Origin: Bugulina stolonifera
Taxonomy: Eukaryota; Bryozoa; Gymnolaemata; Cheilostomatida; Bugulidae
Assembly: GCA_935421135.1 (NCBI GenBank)
Contig: OW285188.1
Location: 18,949,233 to 19,013,232, forward strand
DNA: 64,000 nucleotides
Direction of reading: 5' to 3'
Position 1 is the stretch's first letter. Every line of letters begins with the position of its first letter. A program made the translations under genes and the position numbers. The notes beneath the pieces are model-generated. The model saw only the letters and a list, made by a program, of their open reading frames with translations, searched no databases and was not told the DNA's origin. Below, in pieces: positions 1 to 22,700 of the stretch.

Positions 1-228
1 GATAGTTAGTTAGTGTGTCCCCAAGCAATCAAAGAGTAATGTTTAGAATTATCTTCTCTCTCTCGGTAGTAGTTTGGTATCTGTAACAGTGCTACTGGTC
101 ATATTCTGCAGCACAGGCCAGAACTAGTTTATCTTTCATTCAATCAAGGAGTTATCTCTCTTACCTCGGACAATGAGCTGATTATCATCTAGGGTTGGTT
201 AGCTAATGACTTATTATCTGTTATACAG
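1..228. other. Intron sequence upstream of the first visible kinase exon
   Basis: No convincing exon is seen here. The stretch ends in a splice acceptor (ttatacag) immediately before the first Src-family exon. Upstream exons for SH3 and SH2 domains, expected for this family, must lie outside the window. Confidence 0.6.
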
Positions 229-8124
<7,896 letters not shown>

Positions 8125-9686
8125 TACTGCTACTTTGTGTACTATTGCACTTCTTAGTCTCTCTTTAGGTTTCCTCCACTCAATACTCTAGCAGCCAACC
8201 TAGTGACCAATAGGCAAACTCTGCCAACTGTGGCATATTATTTGCTCACACTATACTAATGCTATGGCCAAAAAACAATAGACTAGTTGTGTGACTCAAG
8301 TATCTTATATTTATGCTTAAAACTCCCTTACCCTAGTTATATACAAAATGCTCCAAAATATTCTTTTTTTTTTAAACTGTGTACCGTCTAGTGCTATTTA
8401 TATTATTCTATAGTTACTATTGTTATTGACTATTATTACACTGTTGTAATACTGTGTAGGATAACGGTATTGTTTTAAGTGGCATGTAAATGTACATAAA
8501 TATTTTATACAAACCAGAATTTAATTTTTATATAACTGATGTCAACAGTTTATGGTGGCAATGCTTACCAATGCAGTGAGGTTTGCTCTGATAATATCAA
8601 CAAATTTGTTGTAATGTTATACTTTCACATTGATTATTTACTGTCATTATTGTTGCTATTACAATACACATAAAATACAGTCTTGATCTTGTACATGTTC
8701 AGCACGGCCTACAAACCTATTAGTGGTTATCCCACTTAGTTGTATAAAGTCTGATAGGACTGCTCTACCAGCCGTCTTCAAGCTCTTAATAGACATCTAA
8801 TATTTTAGCCAACCAACTAGGAGCAGCAGAATTAAACAGAATGAACAGCTCCTATAGAATTGTCAAACAGGGAAGTACTTCACATTTGGCACTCGAACTA
8901 TTGAAGTTGTCCTCTCCAAAACTGGGAGAGTCCTGTTTGAACTTGTATCCAATTTCTTTTGAGCCCAGCTGCTACACTGTTGCAGCTATTTGTGGCTATT
9001 TCACTGCCTAACCGACTGCATAGCTGTATAGCCAGTATGACTGACTGTATAACAATGAAACAGAATAAGCAGGAATGGTATTATTATTGGAGCTTTTCTA
9101 TAAAATGCAATTATCAATATTATAAATAATGAACATAAAAATGGTTAAAACTTGGTGACACTACAACATAGATTATGAACAGGTAGTTATTCCATGCCCT
9201 CCCTGGTTGAACTAGCTTTAACCACATAACCTTTGCTACCAACTTACTTTACTTACTTACAACTTACTTACTTCCTCCCAGTCCTAACACAAGTAAAATA
9301 GAATTTGCAAATTTTACTAATATTGCAAGGACAAATATGACACAGAATTTAAATATAAAAAGGAACCAAGTACAAAAAATGTTGCATAAGTGATATGACT
9401 TGGGAGGTCATCTAACTAGTGTCTAACATTGTTATTACTAATATAATATACACAAGTAGCCATTACAAAATTAATAATATTATATATTATGTGTAGAAAT
9501 AAATCATATGAATTATATTGTCTAATTGTGATAAATAAAATTGTTGCGTTACATATACCCACAACAGATAAAATTGCACTGTTTAATAATTCTTGTGTAT
9601 ATACCAGGTATTGTACAAAGTTGTGCCAAAATAAACTAAATATGTAATATGGTACAGAACATTCCATCCTTGTTGATGTGTAGTAC
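8125..9686. other. Interval between convergent kinase and LLGL genes
   Basis: Presumed 3' UTR and intergenic DNA between the two stop codons. It contains (ttac)-rich simple sequence near 9240-9290 and AT-rich stretches. No coding exon and no clear canonical polyadenylation signal close to either stop was identified. Confidence 0.5.
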
Positions 9687-10705
9687 TCATGGGGACACTT
9701 CTACTACTACCTCAACAGAGTTGGTCTGGAAATAAAATTAGTAATAAAATAATTATAATTACTGAGTGTTTATGATTTTCTTGCTGAGAATTTAGATAAA
9801 AATACGAGGCATTAACATTCACTAACTGCGTGATAAAAAACTTTACATATGTTATAATGAGAGTTGTCTTCTCTTCATTTTGTAAGTTGCCCACCTGTAC
9901 CCCACTCTTATCACGTATTTAGTTAACTGCTAATTCCTGAGAATATGCCATAGCAGAACCAACCCCAGAGTTGATACTTTGATATTTCCTAAGATGCGTA
10001 CAACTCTCAACTAAGTAAAGCTGGAATGTGAGAGGTTTGGAAGGATTAGCAAATAAACAATCTGCTTTGGTCATGTGTCAACATATGCCTAGTGCTAACA
10101 TTTCTACCCAGGAAGAGACAGAAGGTTCTGTCTTACCTGGTTGGTTGACTGGAGAGTTGAACAAGCCTCAGGTGCTCCCACTACTGGTGTTTGGTGGTTG
10201 GACAGCTGGCTGTTGGGCTGGTCTCCCATTTCTGTAAGAAAAACTTAATGCTATGAAACATGGTAATGACAATAGGTAATACATGTACATCAATTATAGT
10301 TACATGCAGTTACAGACAATAAGCATGTTAGTAAATAGGGAAACCTTAGCACTTGCAGAAGAAGACAACCCATGCAATCAGAGCTCATTACCAAAGTATA
10401 AACTCCCCATGAAGATAAAGGTACTGATATTACTACACTAGTATACATTGTATTGCCCATGCAGTAATTAACATACATGTAATTATAATGTACAAGTATA
10501 ATATGTATTTCTGAAGAATAGCAGTGTGCTAGCAATGCACGTATTTCCTCTTCCTAGGTCAAGTTGGTGATTACCCTACAGTAGTCAACTGATAAATTCA
10601 CAGATATGAGTAACGTACACACCAGATACATTATGAATATTATTAGCATCCTCGGCAGCAGAAGCAGAAGACTTGGCAGCAGCTGAACTTGTCTCCATAT
10701 CATCG
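9687..10705 (-). other. LLGL: Tentative C-terminal exons of LLGL
   Basis: Four small exons (10623-10705, 10137-10231, 9847-9894, 9687-9725) extend LLGL beyond the conserved segment ending TQDEVVDYV. They join in phase and encode a Ser/Ala/Asn/Gln-rich low-complexity tail ending EVVVEVSP. Exon 23 can instead be read to a stop at 11791-11793, giving a shorter protein. The strong donor (ca followed by gtgagt) at 11794 and the phase match with the next exon favour the long form. No similarity to known tails is recognised. Confidence 0.55.
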
Positions 10706-13700
10706 CTGCAAAGGCATACCAAATATCATACTCATGCACTTATTGGTACCAAGCAAACCACAGCAAATGTTAACCAAGACTATTAGCTGACAATTTGGAA
10801 TTGTCTTGCCTATATTGTCACAAGGAGTCACATTATAGGTGATAGCAAACACAATTCCAAATTGCACACTGGTTGCAGTGTATTCAGCTCTTACACATTA
10901 GGTAAGAGCGAGGGTTGGGGATAGCCCCACCCTCAATCTTACCTCAGTTACACCATGGTAATAGTGGAACATAAAGAGAGCAGCAGTCATGCATAGGTTA
11001 GTTACATACATATAGAGTGCAATAGAACATACATTTGTGACTACCTTGGTATTTATTAAAAGCATGGTCACTGTTAGGCTAGGTGATACATAGTAAAACA
11101 GAATAAACTATTACACTGTGAGGGGACAGTGTTTTCAGTGGACAGGAGGAGTTAGACATTATATTATATAGCTACAGTGAAACTTGCTTAATTCAAACAC
11201 GGAGGGACCACCATAATTGATTTGAATTAGGCCCGAGTTTGAATTGTAAGATTGAAATCATTTGATTATATAGTGCTCAGCAGGGACCAAGGCTATGAAT
11301 TTGAACTAACCAAGTTTTTGAATTATCTGAGGCTGAATTAAGCAAGTTCCACAGTATATATTCTTCTACCAAAGAGAAGATAGATTATACTATTATTGAA
11401 TGAGACAATGAGACCTGGTGGATAGAAACCGGATAGATAGTGTCACTTCACTTACACACTGGGCAGCTATATGTTATGTAATAAATATAAAATTACTTTA
11501 TGTTATGGAAATTCCAGCCAAAACTTTAAAGGAAATATGACACAGACTAACTGCTGATCATATTTCTAGATGTTAATTTAGAAATTATGATCAGCACAAT
11601 GGTCTTACATATTCATATAAGATTCCTATTGCTGTTCAAGGAACCCAAATGTATGATTCCATAATCAGAGTGTCATATTAACTTGAGACATCATGCATTA
11701 ATCAGGGGAGATTAGGCTGCTGACTGTGAGATATTAAAGAGAAGGGTGAACTGTATCTAGCAGGTGGGTTAGAGACAGAGTAAGCACAACTCACTGGACA
11801 TAGTCCACCACCTCATCCTGAGTCATATCAGCTGACCTGAATGACATATCAGCTGATAGTTCTCCCCTTGATGTCACAGAGTGTCTGTTAGTTGGATGCG
11901 TCTCATCTGTAACAAGTTAGTAGTTAGACAGTGTTAGCAATATATTATAAGAACTAATGTAGGAGTTGTGATCTCTTACAGAAATTGTGTTCCATAATAA
12001 CTACATACAGTATGAGTTTTATGAGATCAATCCCATAATTTGGCCCCATTATTGAGCCCATTGAACAGATAACACAGAATGTGAAGCCATGTAGAAGAAC
12101 TACAGTAAACTACACAAGCATCTCAAGTCACTAGACATCACTGTGCATATTGATAATGATAAAACCATACCATAATTTTCTATAACTATTTGGGGCGTTC
12201 CTTCAGGTGTTCTCAGACCATCCTTCAAAGTAAGCTTACAGAGTGGTCTAATTACCCTGGCAGCAGATAAACTGAACCGAGAGTACTCAGACGAAGATGA
12301 CAGGAAGTACCCTTCACCGGTAGATGCAAATATACATGACGCTATTCCGCTACAAACACAAGAGTCATAGGGATTGGGCATAATTATTTAAGTCCTGCCA
12401 ATTAGTTGGCAGAAGAACTCAATCAAATGTCTCAACCAACACCATTCAGAATACAATCCATGCGACTCCAACATATATTCACCCATCTCACCTATGAAAA
12501 CAGAGTGTATTATAATGAAAGCATGTATTAACTGAAGGTTGCATTGAGGACTATACAAACATTTCATAAAATACATATACACTGTACCAGACATAACTCA
12601 CGCATAGTGTAGTTGTGAGTGGCAACTTACTTTATATCTGTCTTGTTTATTGCGTCTATATTCATTTGCCTACGTAAGCCCTTTATAGTATAGACTGACA
12701 ATTGTCCCATATTAGTTATACAGGCTATGTCCATCTCATTATATTGTTCATCACTGCGACTCCTAAATGTACATGTAGCTACTTTTCTTGTCCGTGAACC
12801 TTCGTGTGCCGTTAGCTTCCATTTGTCTTCTGGTTTTAGTGTCGGCATTGCGAAGATCTAGAGCAAGTATATATGAGAAAAGGTGAGCACATATCCCAGT
12901 ATATAACATGACTATTCACAAACCTCTACTAGTAACTTGGCTTCAACCAATGCAAGTTATCTGTTTGGTAGATAGACAGGCATAAGCTTTCATCTGCATG
13001 GAGATACCGCATTGGATATTCACATTAAATCACAATCACACCGTATTAGAAAGAATAAGAACAGAGATATGATGTACAATGACATACACACCTTGAACTG
13101 CTCCTCTGATATTACTAATAGTTTGTGATTTCCAGACATATCTGGAGCCTTAGCTCTACCATTCTGTACTTCTAATGCTAAGGGAAGGGGATAATACGTC
13201 CCGTCAATTATTGAAAGTCCTATCACAGGTGCTTGGTGCTTCAAAGTTATCTAAAACAGAATAATTCATTCATATTAGCATAAATATAACTTTTAGTAAC
13301 AACCTGCATTATGATAATAGAAAAGTAAAGCAAATAAAAAATTGTGTATATACTTTATTTTTAGTATTTAGAGGTTAGTTGGAAATTACACCATCTGTGA
13401 GAATAATACTTTTTTACTTATACTACTAAAGAAGTGGAACGCTGCCAATATATATATTATCCTGTCCTACCTCTTTGGATATCCTTGCTGTCACATCCTC
13501 CTGATCTCGTTTATCATAGGCTGGTAGGATTATAGAAAATATGTAGACTTTGCCGGCATTAGTACCTGCTAGCAGTGAAGGACTGTGTACTGTGGGAGTG
13601 AGATACGTGTCCGCAAAGTGTAGACATCTACAAACAGGTGATACTACTAAGTCCACGTCTATTACAGAAACTTGTAGTTTATTCATTTCGGATTGTGATT

Positions 13701-16700
13701 AGCTTGGGTATAGCTAGAATTGGAAAAATTGTTATTGGATAACCTCTAGTATTTATAAGCAGACATCTAATTGATGTCATATTATGACTGAGAGAATGCT
13801 GACAGATACACCTAATACGCTAATCTGTCTCAGGAGTAATAAACAGCTACCTCATTATCCTACTCCATATATAACAATTGTGCTTGTATTATATTATAGC
13901 ATACATGTACTGTTCCAGGGGCTAGTTCTTACCTGACCATACTGTTCTGTGAACCGTCTGCTGATGGATTTCTCTCCTCTATGGCTCGCTCTGCATGAGG
14001 CATGTCTTCCTCTATACTGGGTGGTACTAGTTTACGGCCTGCATGCATTCTAGGAGATGATATAGCTCTCTGTTCCTCCCCTCTACACACAGAAAGTGTA
14101 TACAGAATGCATGTACACAAGTATCATAAAACTAAATAGCCCACCCATACTCACTGAGAAGAATATCACAACGTCATGCGAACAATACTTGAGTGTAATT
14201 ACACAGAGTTTTGTAGAGCGACTATGTTATGTTGTGTTTGAACGTACGCCAACACACTACACCAGTGACAGGGCAAGGCTAAGGTAATGTGACTCACGGT
14301 TTTAGTTCTTGAAGTCTGTTAGATGCACTGGATGCCGACTCTTTCTTAGTCTTCCCCATAGAGCGCCTCCTCCTCAGTCGTCTGAAACTCTCACGCAGTG
14401 ATTTCTTAAATGATTTCCTCCTCGACATGCTGGAGTCATCAGTAGCTGATGTCTCTGTTGCGCTCAGGGTACACGTGGCAGATATAGCTCTCCGTTGACA
14501 GAAGTCAAACAGACAGAACCCGTGGGCTGTTCCAGCTGACAGGCTGTTTATAAAAACAAATGAATGTAACGTCATGTGTCTGATAGCAACACAAAGTGAC
14601 CATAATAGCAACACAGAGTAACTATAGTTATTCAAACCTGCATCACAATATAGCAACTCATTAGTACAAACTTAACCTACATGTACATGATTGACTTTGC
14701 AAAGAGTCAGTCATAGAATATTACAAAGTTACATATTGTTTGCCAGTCTACTACTACTGCTGCTAGTTATGTATACATACAAGTACAGTGCATCTGCAGG
14801 CTGTACACTGCATATTATGTAAGTTAAAAATAACAATGACTTTAGAGTATGTACATGTACTTACAGCTGCCACTCTGTGTGGACAGAGAGAGCTGTGCAG
14901 GCAGCAGGTGGTGTCATCTGTAGCACACACTGTGGCTGGAACCCCTGGTTATACCTGACATCACCTGATACAACTGTCAGACTGTCATGCCCTTTCCATA
15001 CAAAGTTATCCCTGTCTCCAACCAAGTTAACTTTGCTAACCTGTACAGCAGATGAGCAGTAGTAAGTTCATTGTGTGGTAGCAGTAAGATAGACTACATA
15101 GGAAAGACAACTCCTACTATATAATCGACTACATAGGAGAGACAAATCCTACTGTATAATAGACTACGTCATAGGAGAGACAAATCCCACCGTATAATAG
15201 ACTACAGAGAAAAGACAACTGCTGTATAATAGACTACAGAGGAAAGACAACTGCTGTATAACAGAGCACACTTACTTTGATGTCCAGCTCTCTCTGTTCC
15301 CTTTCCATCTGTAGAACGATAACTTGTCCTGCAGTACCAGCTACCACTAGTATATCACTCACTGGACACAGGAATATCCTCTGCACACCAAGTCTAGGGT
15401 CGTCTGTATATGGGTCAAAGTGACCTATCTTACGAAATGGTTCCTCTTCCTCGGCTGATAAACAGAGTAATATCATTACTTTACATTGACCATGACAGTG
15501 AGAGCAAACACCAAACAGTGTACAGAAGCACATGAGCTAACTACCAGTTCCCCAGGAGGTTAAAGTGACAGGCCAGTAGGGTCCAGCACAACATTAAATC
15601 ATAAACAGCAGTGGAAACACTGAGTTGGCGATGTTAGCAGCTCAACACCAGCTATTCAGTGGAGCCGTCTGGTAATAAACAACTATAACCTAGTAACTAA
15701 TAAACCACTAAGGGGAGAAGGCAGGTCTCCAGTTGCACTACTACGGTACAGAGTACTGATCTACACATGTACATGTACAAGTAAGTAGAGCTGAAATAGT
15801 CAGTGCTCACTCGATCACACTAGATAAGCTATCAGCCGCATGCACGCTGCCACTCTTAGCTCTATAGTGAGGCTATCAATGTTCAAGAGTTATTCCGGTG
15901 CAATGCAATATGTAAACCTGATCAAAATGTTGATCTCCATTTTTGAGCAAAATACTCCCATACCGATCATCTACAATCATTATCACTAAATTCTATTTTA
16001 AATAATTAGTGGTAAGCCTTGCATGCTTCAAGCAAACCCTGATACACAAATAAGTCATGTGACGAATGGCTGTTAGAGCAAGGTTACACCGGCCAGTGGT
16101 GTAGCCAGTAGTATAGCCAGCAGTACAGTGAGTACAGTGCAGTGGTGTAGCCAGCTAGCACTGTACTATATTGGACAAGGGGTTACACCTATCAGTTAGC
16201 TAGAAGCCCTTACTTGGTTCTCTTATACCTCCAGCCTCATCTGAAACATCACATCTCTACTAGTTATGTACTATAAGTAGCTTGCTATACAGTTTATTCA
16301 TAGTACACACCGTAAGTCATAGCATTAGCAACTACAATAACATAACTACTATATCCATCCCCTACTAGAAACATCAAGAGACGAACTCCGACAGTATCCT
16401 TGCCACCTCCAGCCATTAACGATGGCAAGGATACTGTACTTCCGGTAGATTAGTTTCTATGCGAGCAACTAACCAGTGATACAGACGCTATGCTGGAGTT
16501 TGTTTACCAACAGACTAAACATTCCGCCTGTAGACAAGAACTCAGAAGACAGGAGACATGGATATCTGTGCCATGACACCACACAGAGCTTCAGCATCTC
16601 TCTAATCAACCTAGCAACTGGTAACCTAGCAACTACTAGACCTGACAAACAAACAAATAACAAAGTCTCACCATTCTCTGTGAATCCCTCATCAAAGTAG

Positions 16701-19700
16701 CTGGCGGTGTTGACTTTGTACAAGAGTTCCATTGAAACTGAGCTGACATTCCAGAACTTGACACTACCATCTTCGTGACCAGTAAGGAGGAGGTCTCTCG
16801 TCTTTCTGGGCTCTTGTCTCTCTCCACCACTGATGGGCCAGTCCTACAGTTATCAGATACAAAGTGTATTTCTAGTGTACAGATGTAAGTGTAGATGTGT
16901 ACATACCTAAACCTGTACTGACTGCTTTAAGTAGCAGGCGTGAGTGAACAGTCTGTTCATTGTGATAATTATTGAATAATACAGGAGTGCGCTTGACAAA
17001 TCAACATTATCATACACGTATTTAGCTCAGTTATATGTATATCTGCATAATTCCGTACATACCTATGAACTACACACACATATTTGGTAGCTACATGCAT
17101 GCAAGCATGTACATGTAAGTATATGTAGGTGTATCCAAGTGTAAGTATATTTAAGTATACTATTGAATACTCACTCTCTTAGAATATGATGAGAACTGCT
17201 GGTTCCCTGCATCCACTATCTTCTTCCACAAACTCTCAGGTACATTGCTGACATGTGATGAGGCTGTTATAGCTGATGCATGGATACTATAACCATGACA
17301 ACAGTAAGTTAGCAATACAACACATTCATATGTAGCACATGCTTTCTCTAAGACATGTATAATATGTACATGAATATATACATTTTTCTGCAAACAGCGG
17401 AGGTATATGCAGAGTGTGGTCACTCACCTATTCATATAAGGTAGTCTGAATGGAGGCCAACCATTGGAGAGCAGATCTATAGCCACAATCTCTTCTTCCA
17501 GCAGTACTATGAGTGTATGGGGTACGTCTCTCACACTCCCTGCTTCTAACCCTGCCATATGGCAGTAGAACATTACACATATAACAGTAGATTCTAAGGC
17601 TATACAGTTGTAGCAATGACCCATATGATTATTATGATTATCTCTACAGGTGGTATGAATCAGTGACGGCATCACATGCATCGGATAGCCGTGTCAACAT
17701 AAATCTAGGAAACTAGCAGTATTCTAGCACACTGTATTGTAGATCTGACATGTAGTTGTATTTGTGCAGTACGGGATGACATGTATTAATAATACAAAAC
17801 TTGTAGATTGGAGAAATTTGGCTGCTTTGAGCCATGAAAACGGTACAATATGCTGTGTTATAGTATACATTCACCTACCAGGGTCATGTGCTTGCTCATC
17901 AGCTGTGCTAACAACTATATAATCCAGTACACGCGACGTGAAGTCAAACGTTACGTGCTTCTCTCCTTGTATCACAGAAACAGCAAACTTATCGCCATAG
18001 CTGCCCCGTGCCATACCACCAGAAAATATCACAAATGGATCGTTCTCACTAAAACAAGGACTGATTCCGTCAATACTATATTAAACAGCCTAGAATACAT
18101 GTACATAGACCTACAGGCAGTGGCTTTGTACACACCGGACAATTCTGTCACATGTGTCAAGGAAAGACAACCCTATATTTTCTACATGTAGATATTCCAG
18201 CATCACATTATACAGTAGTAAGTGGAGATAAACCAGAACTCACCCTTCTGCTGTTTTCCAGTCAATTTTTGATATAGCCTTGCAGGGGAATGGCCCTACA
18301 ATACCAAATACATCACACATTGAAACTGAGTTTAGAAAGTACCTGTCCAAAGAATTAGTGCATGAGTAAACAGGGGAAATGCTTCAACTCATGTCTATAA
18401 TACAGGTGTGAACTAGACACAGTATTAATTGAGTACACTATTACATGTATAAGCCCTGTACATAGATATAAATTGTACATGTAGGTGATAGAGAGGCTTA
18501 CCATAGGGTGTGCACTCTTCCTTAGGTTGGTTACCATCATCCAATACCCAGTGAATGTAGCTGCCGTCTGAGTGCGATGACAGGAACTCTTTACCATTCC
18601 TGTTCCAGCATAGTGATTCTAGTTGCTACATACAGTAATATACACACAGTAATGTACATACATGTACAGCAATACACACGCAGCAATATACACACAGCAA
18701 TGTACATACATTATACATTGTGATATACCATAAACAACAGGGTTGGAAAACAATACTATTTCAATATAAGGAAGCTAGAGAATATTGTAAACATTATTCT
18801 CTAAAACTGAACAAAATTGACTTATGTCATATTATAAATCATGACAATTGACAGCAATTAATACACATGAGTGTAGTCCTTTATCTAAACTATTCACAAA
18901 AATATGACAGTTGATACAGTTTCCTTCTCATATACCAACTGATAAAATTCTGTTCAAAACAACTAGATTTTAGTTACAGACAAAATGTTACTACAATTTC
19001 CTCCAGTTACTGTATGTCAGGATCAGTATTAAAGCCTACTCAGTGGTAGCATCTTTCCATCAGATAGTATTATCTTTCAGCAGATGAACAATAGGAGAGT
19101 TGGTTACTGAATAGCTCCCAACACTAAAGTATTACAGTTAGTAACAATTCCCCTTTTCAAAATCTGAGAATCTTGCGTGTTTTTGCCTTGGTCAGACAAG
19201 ATAGCACAACTCCGTGTTCGTCTTCTCTTATCATATTCGAATGAAACTATATTAATGCTAACAACCTTATAGAACTGTACTACAGCCTGTAACATGGTTA
19301 GATATTCCACATTACAATAGCCGACTAGTCACATCCAACCTGTGATGCGTTGAAAGTGACATCTGCCTTGTTTTCCTTCAGATCCCACAAGACTATGAGT
19401 CCTCTGTCATATCCAATTAGAATCTGAAATTAAAAATTCAACAGTTTAGTACAGTTGTAGAACAAGGAAACAATACCTGCCTACTACATGTGCACCACTT
19501 GCAAGTTGCACATGTGACGGGCTAACCGCTGTCTCTAGTCCCACAGTACACCAAGTATTGTAATACAGAGAGGCTGCACCAGGGTAAAAGCATGGACTAT
19601 GTCACACATTTACCCCACAGCTGGTTCTTTTAAAAACAGAATCTAATCAGCTGACATATTTGGTACTAACAGTGTATGTCTAGTAGAAAACAATGGATTC

Positions 19701-22700
19701 AATAGCTACATGTATGTCTATTCATAAAATAAATTACTTGTTACAAGAATGTAAGCCCCTAGTGGATACATAACAAACCAATAATATAACTAGAGCCCTG
19801 AATAATATAACAATACTACAATCAAGGTAAACAATAACTTACAGCACAGCAAACGGATAATTTCTAAGTTTTAATTATTTCCACGGCATTCAACATTGAC
19901 ACAATGGACATATTACATCCAATAAGGTTGGCATTTTTTAAACTTGTACTAGAAACAGTAGGGAGTTACTAGTGAATGAAAATCACATCACTGGTATGAC
20001 AGTATGTGATTCATATCCTCCCCCAACATTATAATGATATGTGTTATGTACATAATTATTATAATATACAATCTGTACTATGCATTGCAAACAGAATCAG
20101 TGTTGTAGTAGTACACACCTTATCAGTGTTTGTAGGGTGAGGTTGCAATGCTTCTACAGCCCCTGCATTTGTCACTTTACAGTCATCTGGTACACTACAA
20201 TAGTACATAATGATGTGATGTTAGTGAATAATAGTAAATGTAGATACAACAGTGCACCAAATACAATGTACACATCGGAAACACATTTATTGTGTTTACT
20301 GTTTGTAACATTTTATAATCTACTTATGCCTGTGAACCACTCCAACCTTACTCCTACTGTCATAAAACAGTCTATATAATATAAATAGTCCTAAAGGAAT
20401 TCGGTCATACATATTTTCAGATAATTATTTTCAAAAATAGATGATGGATGTACTACACTACTACAGTGATGGTCCCCAGACAAAGGTGGCAGCCTATATT
20501 ATGTTCACATATGCTCATAGGATAGAGAGTAAATATTCTTAAAAACAGTTATACTTACTTCTGCATGATCACTTCCTGGGATACAACCTGTTCAGAAAGC
20601 TTAAAGGAGGGCAACTCCAACAGGTAGACATTCCCACCTTCTGTACCCAAGAGCAGCTTCTTACCAAACACTCGAATGACGGAAATGGACTTCATTTTAC
20701 TGGAACCAAACAATACAGACTACACAGGTATCTCAAGTAACTAACACAAGGTCAGCTGGCAGTAACAGACGTATCTCTCTTTCATGTTATTACCATTACC
20801 ATCAAATAACTGAACAGAATAACTATATAGTAGAGTATCCTATAAGGACATACCTTCCGTCTGAGCTGAACTCTTCAAATGTTTTCTTCTCCTCCATAGT
20901 GGAGTTAAAGTCATCTGAGTTGATCTCCCACAGATGTAGTACATTGTCACATGTTAGACTAACTAGTCTCCCCTACACAATGTATGATCAAGGTACATTC
21001 AGTGTATATACTGTTTACATGTATGTGTGCATATATGTATCTATCACCATAGCAACTACAGAATGATAGCAGTAGACCTGCACACAGCTACAGTGACATG
21101 ATTCTAGTATACAGTATTGTCATACACTAACAGGTAACTACTACTCAATATAATTATTACAATGTACTACTATCCACAAGCTAGACCTAATCCATAAGGA
21201 CAAGAGCAATGCATGTAATAAATGCATTTATTTACACAATAAGTAATCCAGGTGCCTCTCTATATATATACAGACAGAGTGATGCTCTCTTTACTCCAGT
21301 GAATTCAAGGCACACTACTTGATTTCTATCTAATCAGTAATGTTGTAATATTTCTATCTCCAACCAGTGTTTGTATTATTCAGTGTAAGGTGTTAGTATA
21401 CCCGAGCCAATATAAACTGGAGGGCATTACATGAACGGTGCTGTCCTATAATACTGTTGCGGAGCGATGTTGAAGGGCATGGGCAACACACTTGTGAAGT
21501 GATGTTAAAGGGCATGGGCAGCACACACTTACCTCGCCAGGAATGAAGAGGAGTTGTGTTACCGTCTCCCCTGACTCATGGACTGCACTGAACTCCACCT
21601 CAGGTGCACCATACCTGTGTCAACTCAGTCAAGGAATATAACATAGCGTAATGGCATTACAGAATCATAGATACAGAGAAGAGAACACAGTCCCATCTTG
21701 GATGAAATGTTATACTCATTAGGTATGTTATTTGGAAACCTGATGAGTAGGCAAGACTTTGGACAGACAAGATGAAGGGTGGATATTATACACTACACTG
21801 TGATGTACTAATGACTAGTATGTACATGTATGAGTCATTGACTAGTAGACTAATGTACAGTTAGGAAGTCCACAAATTAAGCGATATAATACACATAGGA
21901 GTAGTGATGAATAATGATGAAGTCATCATCTATTCATAACTTGTCATATACAGTATAATACATATACATGTATAATACCAAATACCACTAGTACAGGAGA
22001 GGTAAATGACATTGACATATTATATTGCAACTAAATCCGAAGACCTGCCCGTTACCTCTATTCTATATGCAATGATGAACATAAGAAAGTGTTGAGAATG
22101 GGAAATCTGAACAGGGATTGTACAGGTTACACACACACGCTATCAGAGTTTCTAGTATGGGATTGCTAAGCTACAGAGCCAATGACTACTAAATAGGAAT
22201 TCACTGGGTCCCTGGATGTATAGTGGACATCAAAGTTTCCTCATATGACCCAGGATATGAACCGCACCCCTTACTCCAACCACTAACGTATAACTGTAAA
22301 AGCAGGTCTACACGGATACATTTACTACAGTCACCTGGGTATTATCACATATATACATTGCTTGGGCATATCCATATTCTTTCAATGTATTATTCTCTAA
22401 AGAATAACATATTGCCATTTGCTGAGCAACACCTCAGCCTTGCCAACACTAGTACCTACATTGTATATAAGCCCTAGCCATAGAGATAGCACAGGTATTT
22501 TATTACTAGGATTTAGTCTACTTGAATAAGCGTAACTACTGCCTCAGTACATACAATAACTTAGTAATAATCTAAAGGATACACTCTCAACGCTCCATAC
22601 TTGGTTGCTAATGCAATAAGTTTGAGAATAGGGTCGTGTGCCATAGCGCTTGGCTTAGTGGGAAATCCATGATGCAGAACCTGGAAAGAATACACCACAA

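Noticed and set aside
14877..15062. Plus-strand frame of 61 codons
   Set aside because: Antisense to the LLGL exon at 14865-15040.
17850..18191. 113-codon plus-strand frame
   Set aside because: It is antisense to the LLGL exon at 17879-18048, which has clear family similarity and good splice sites.
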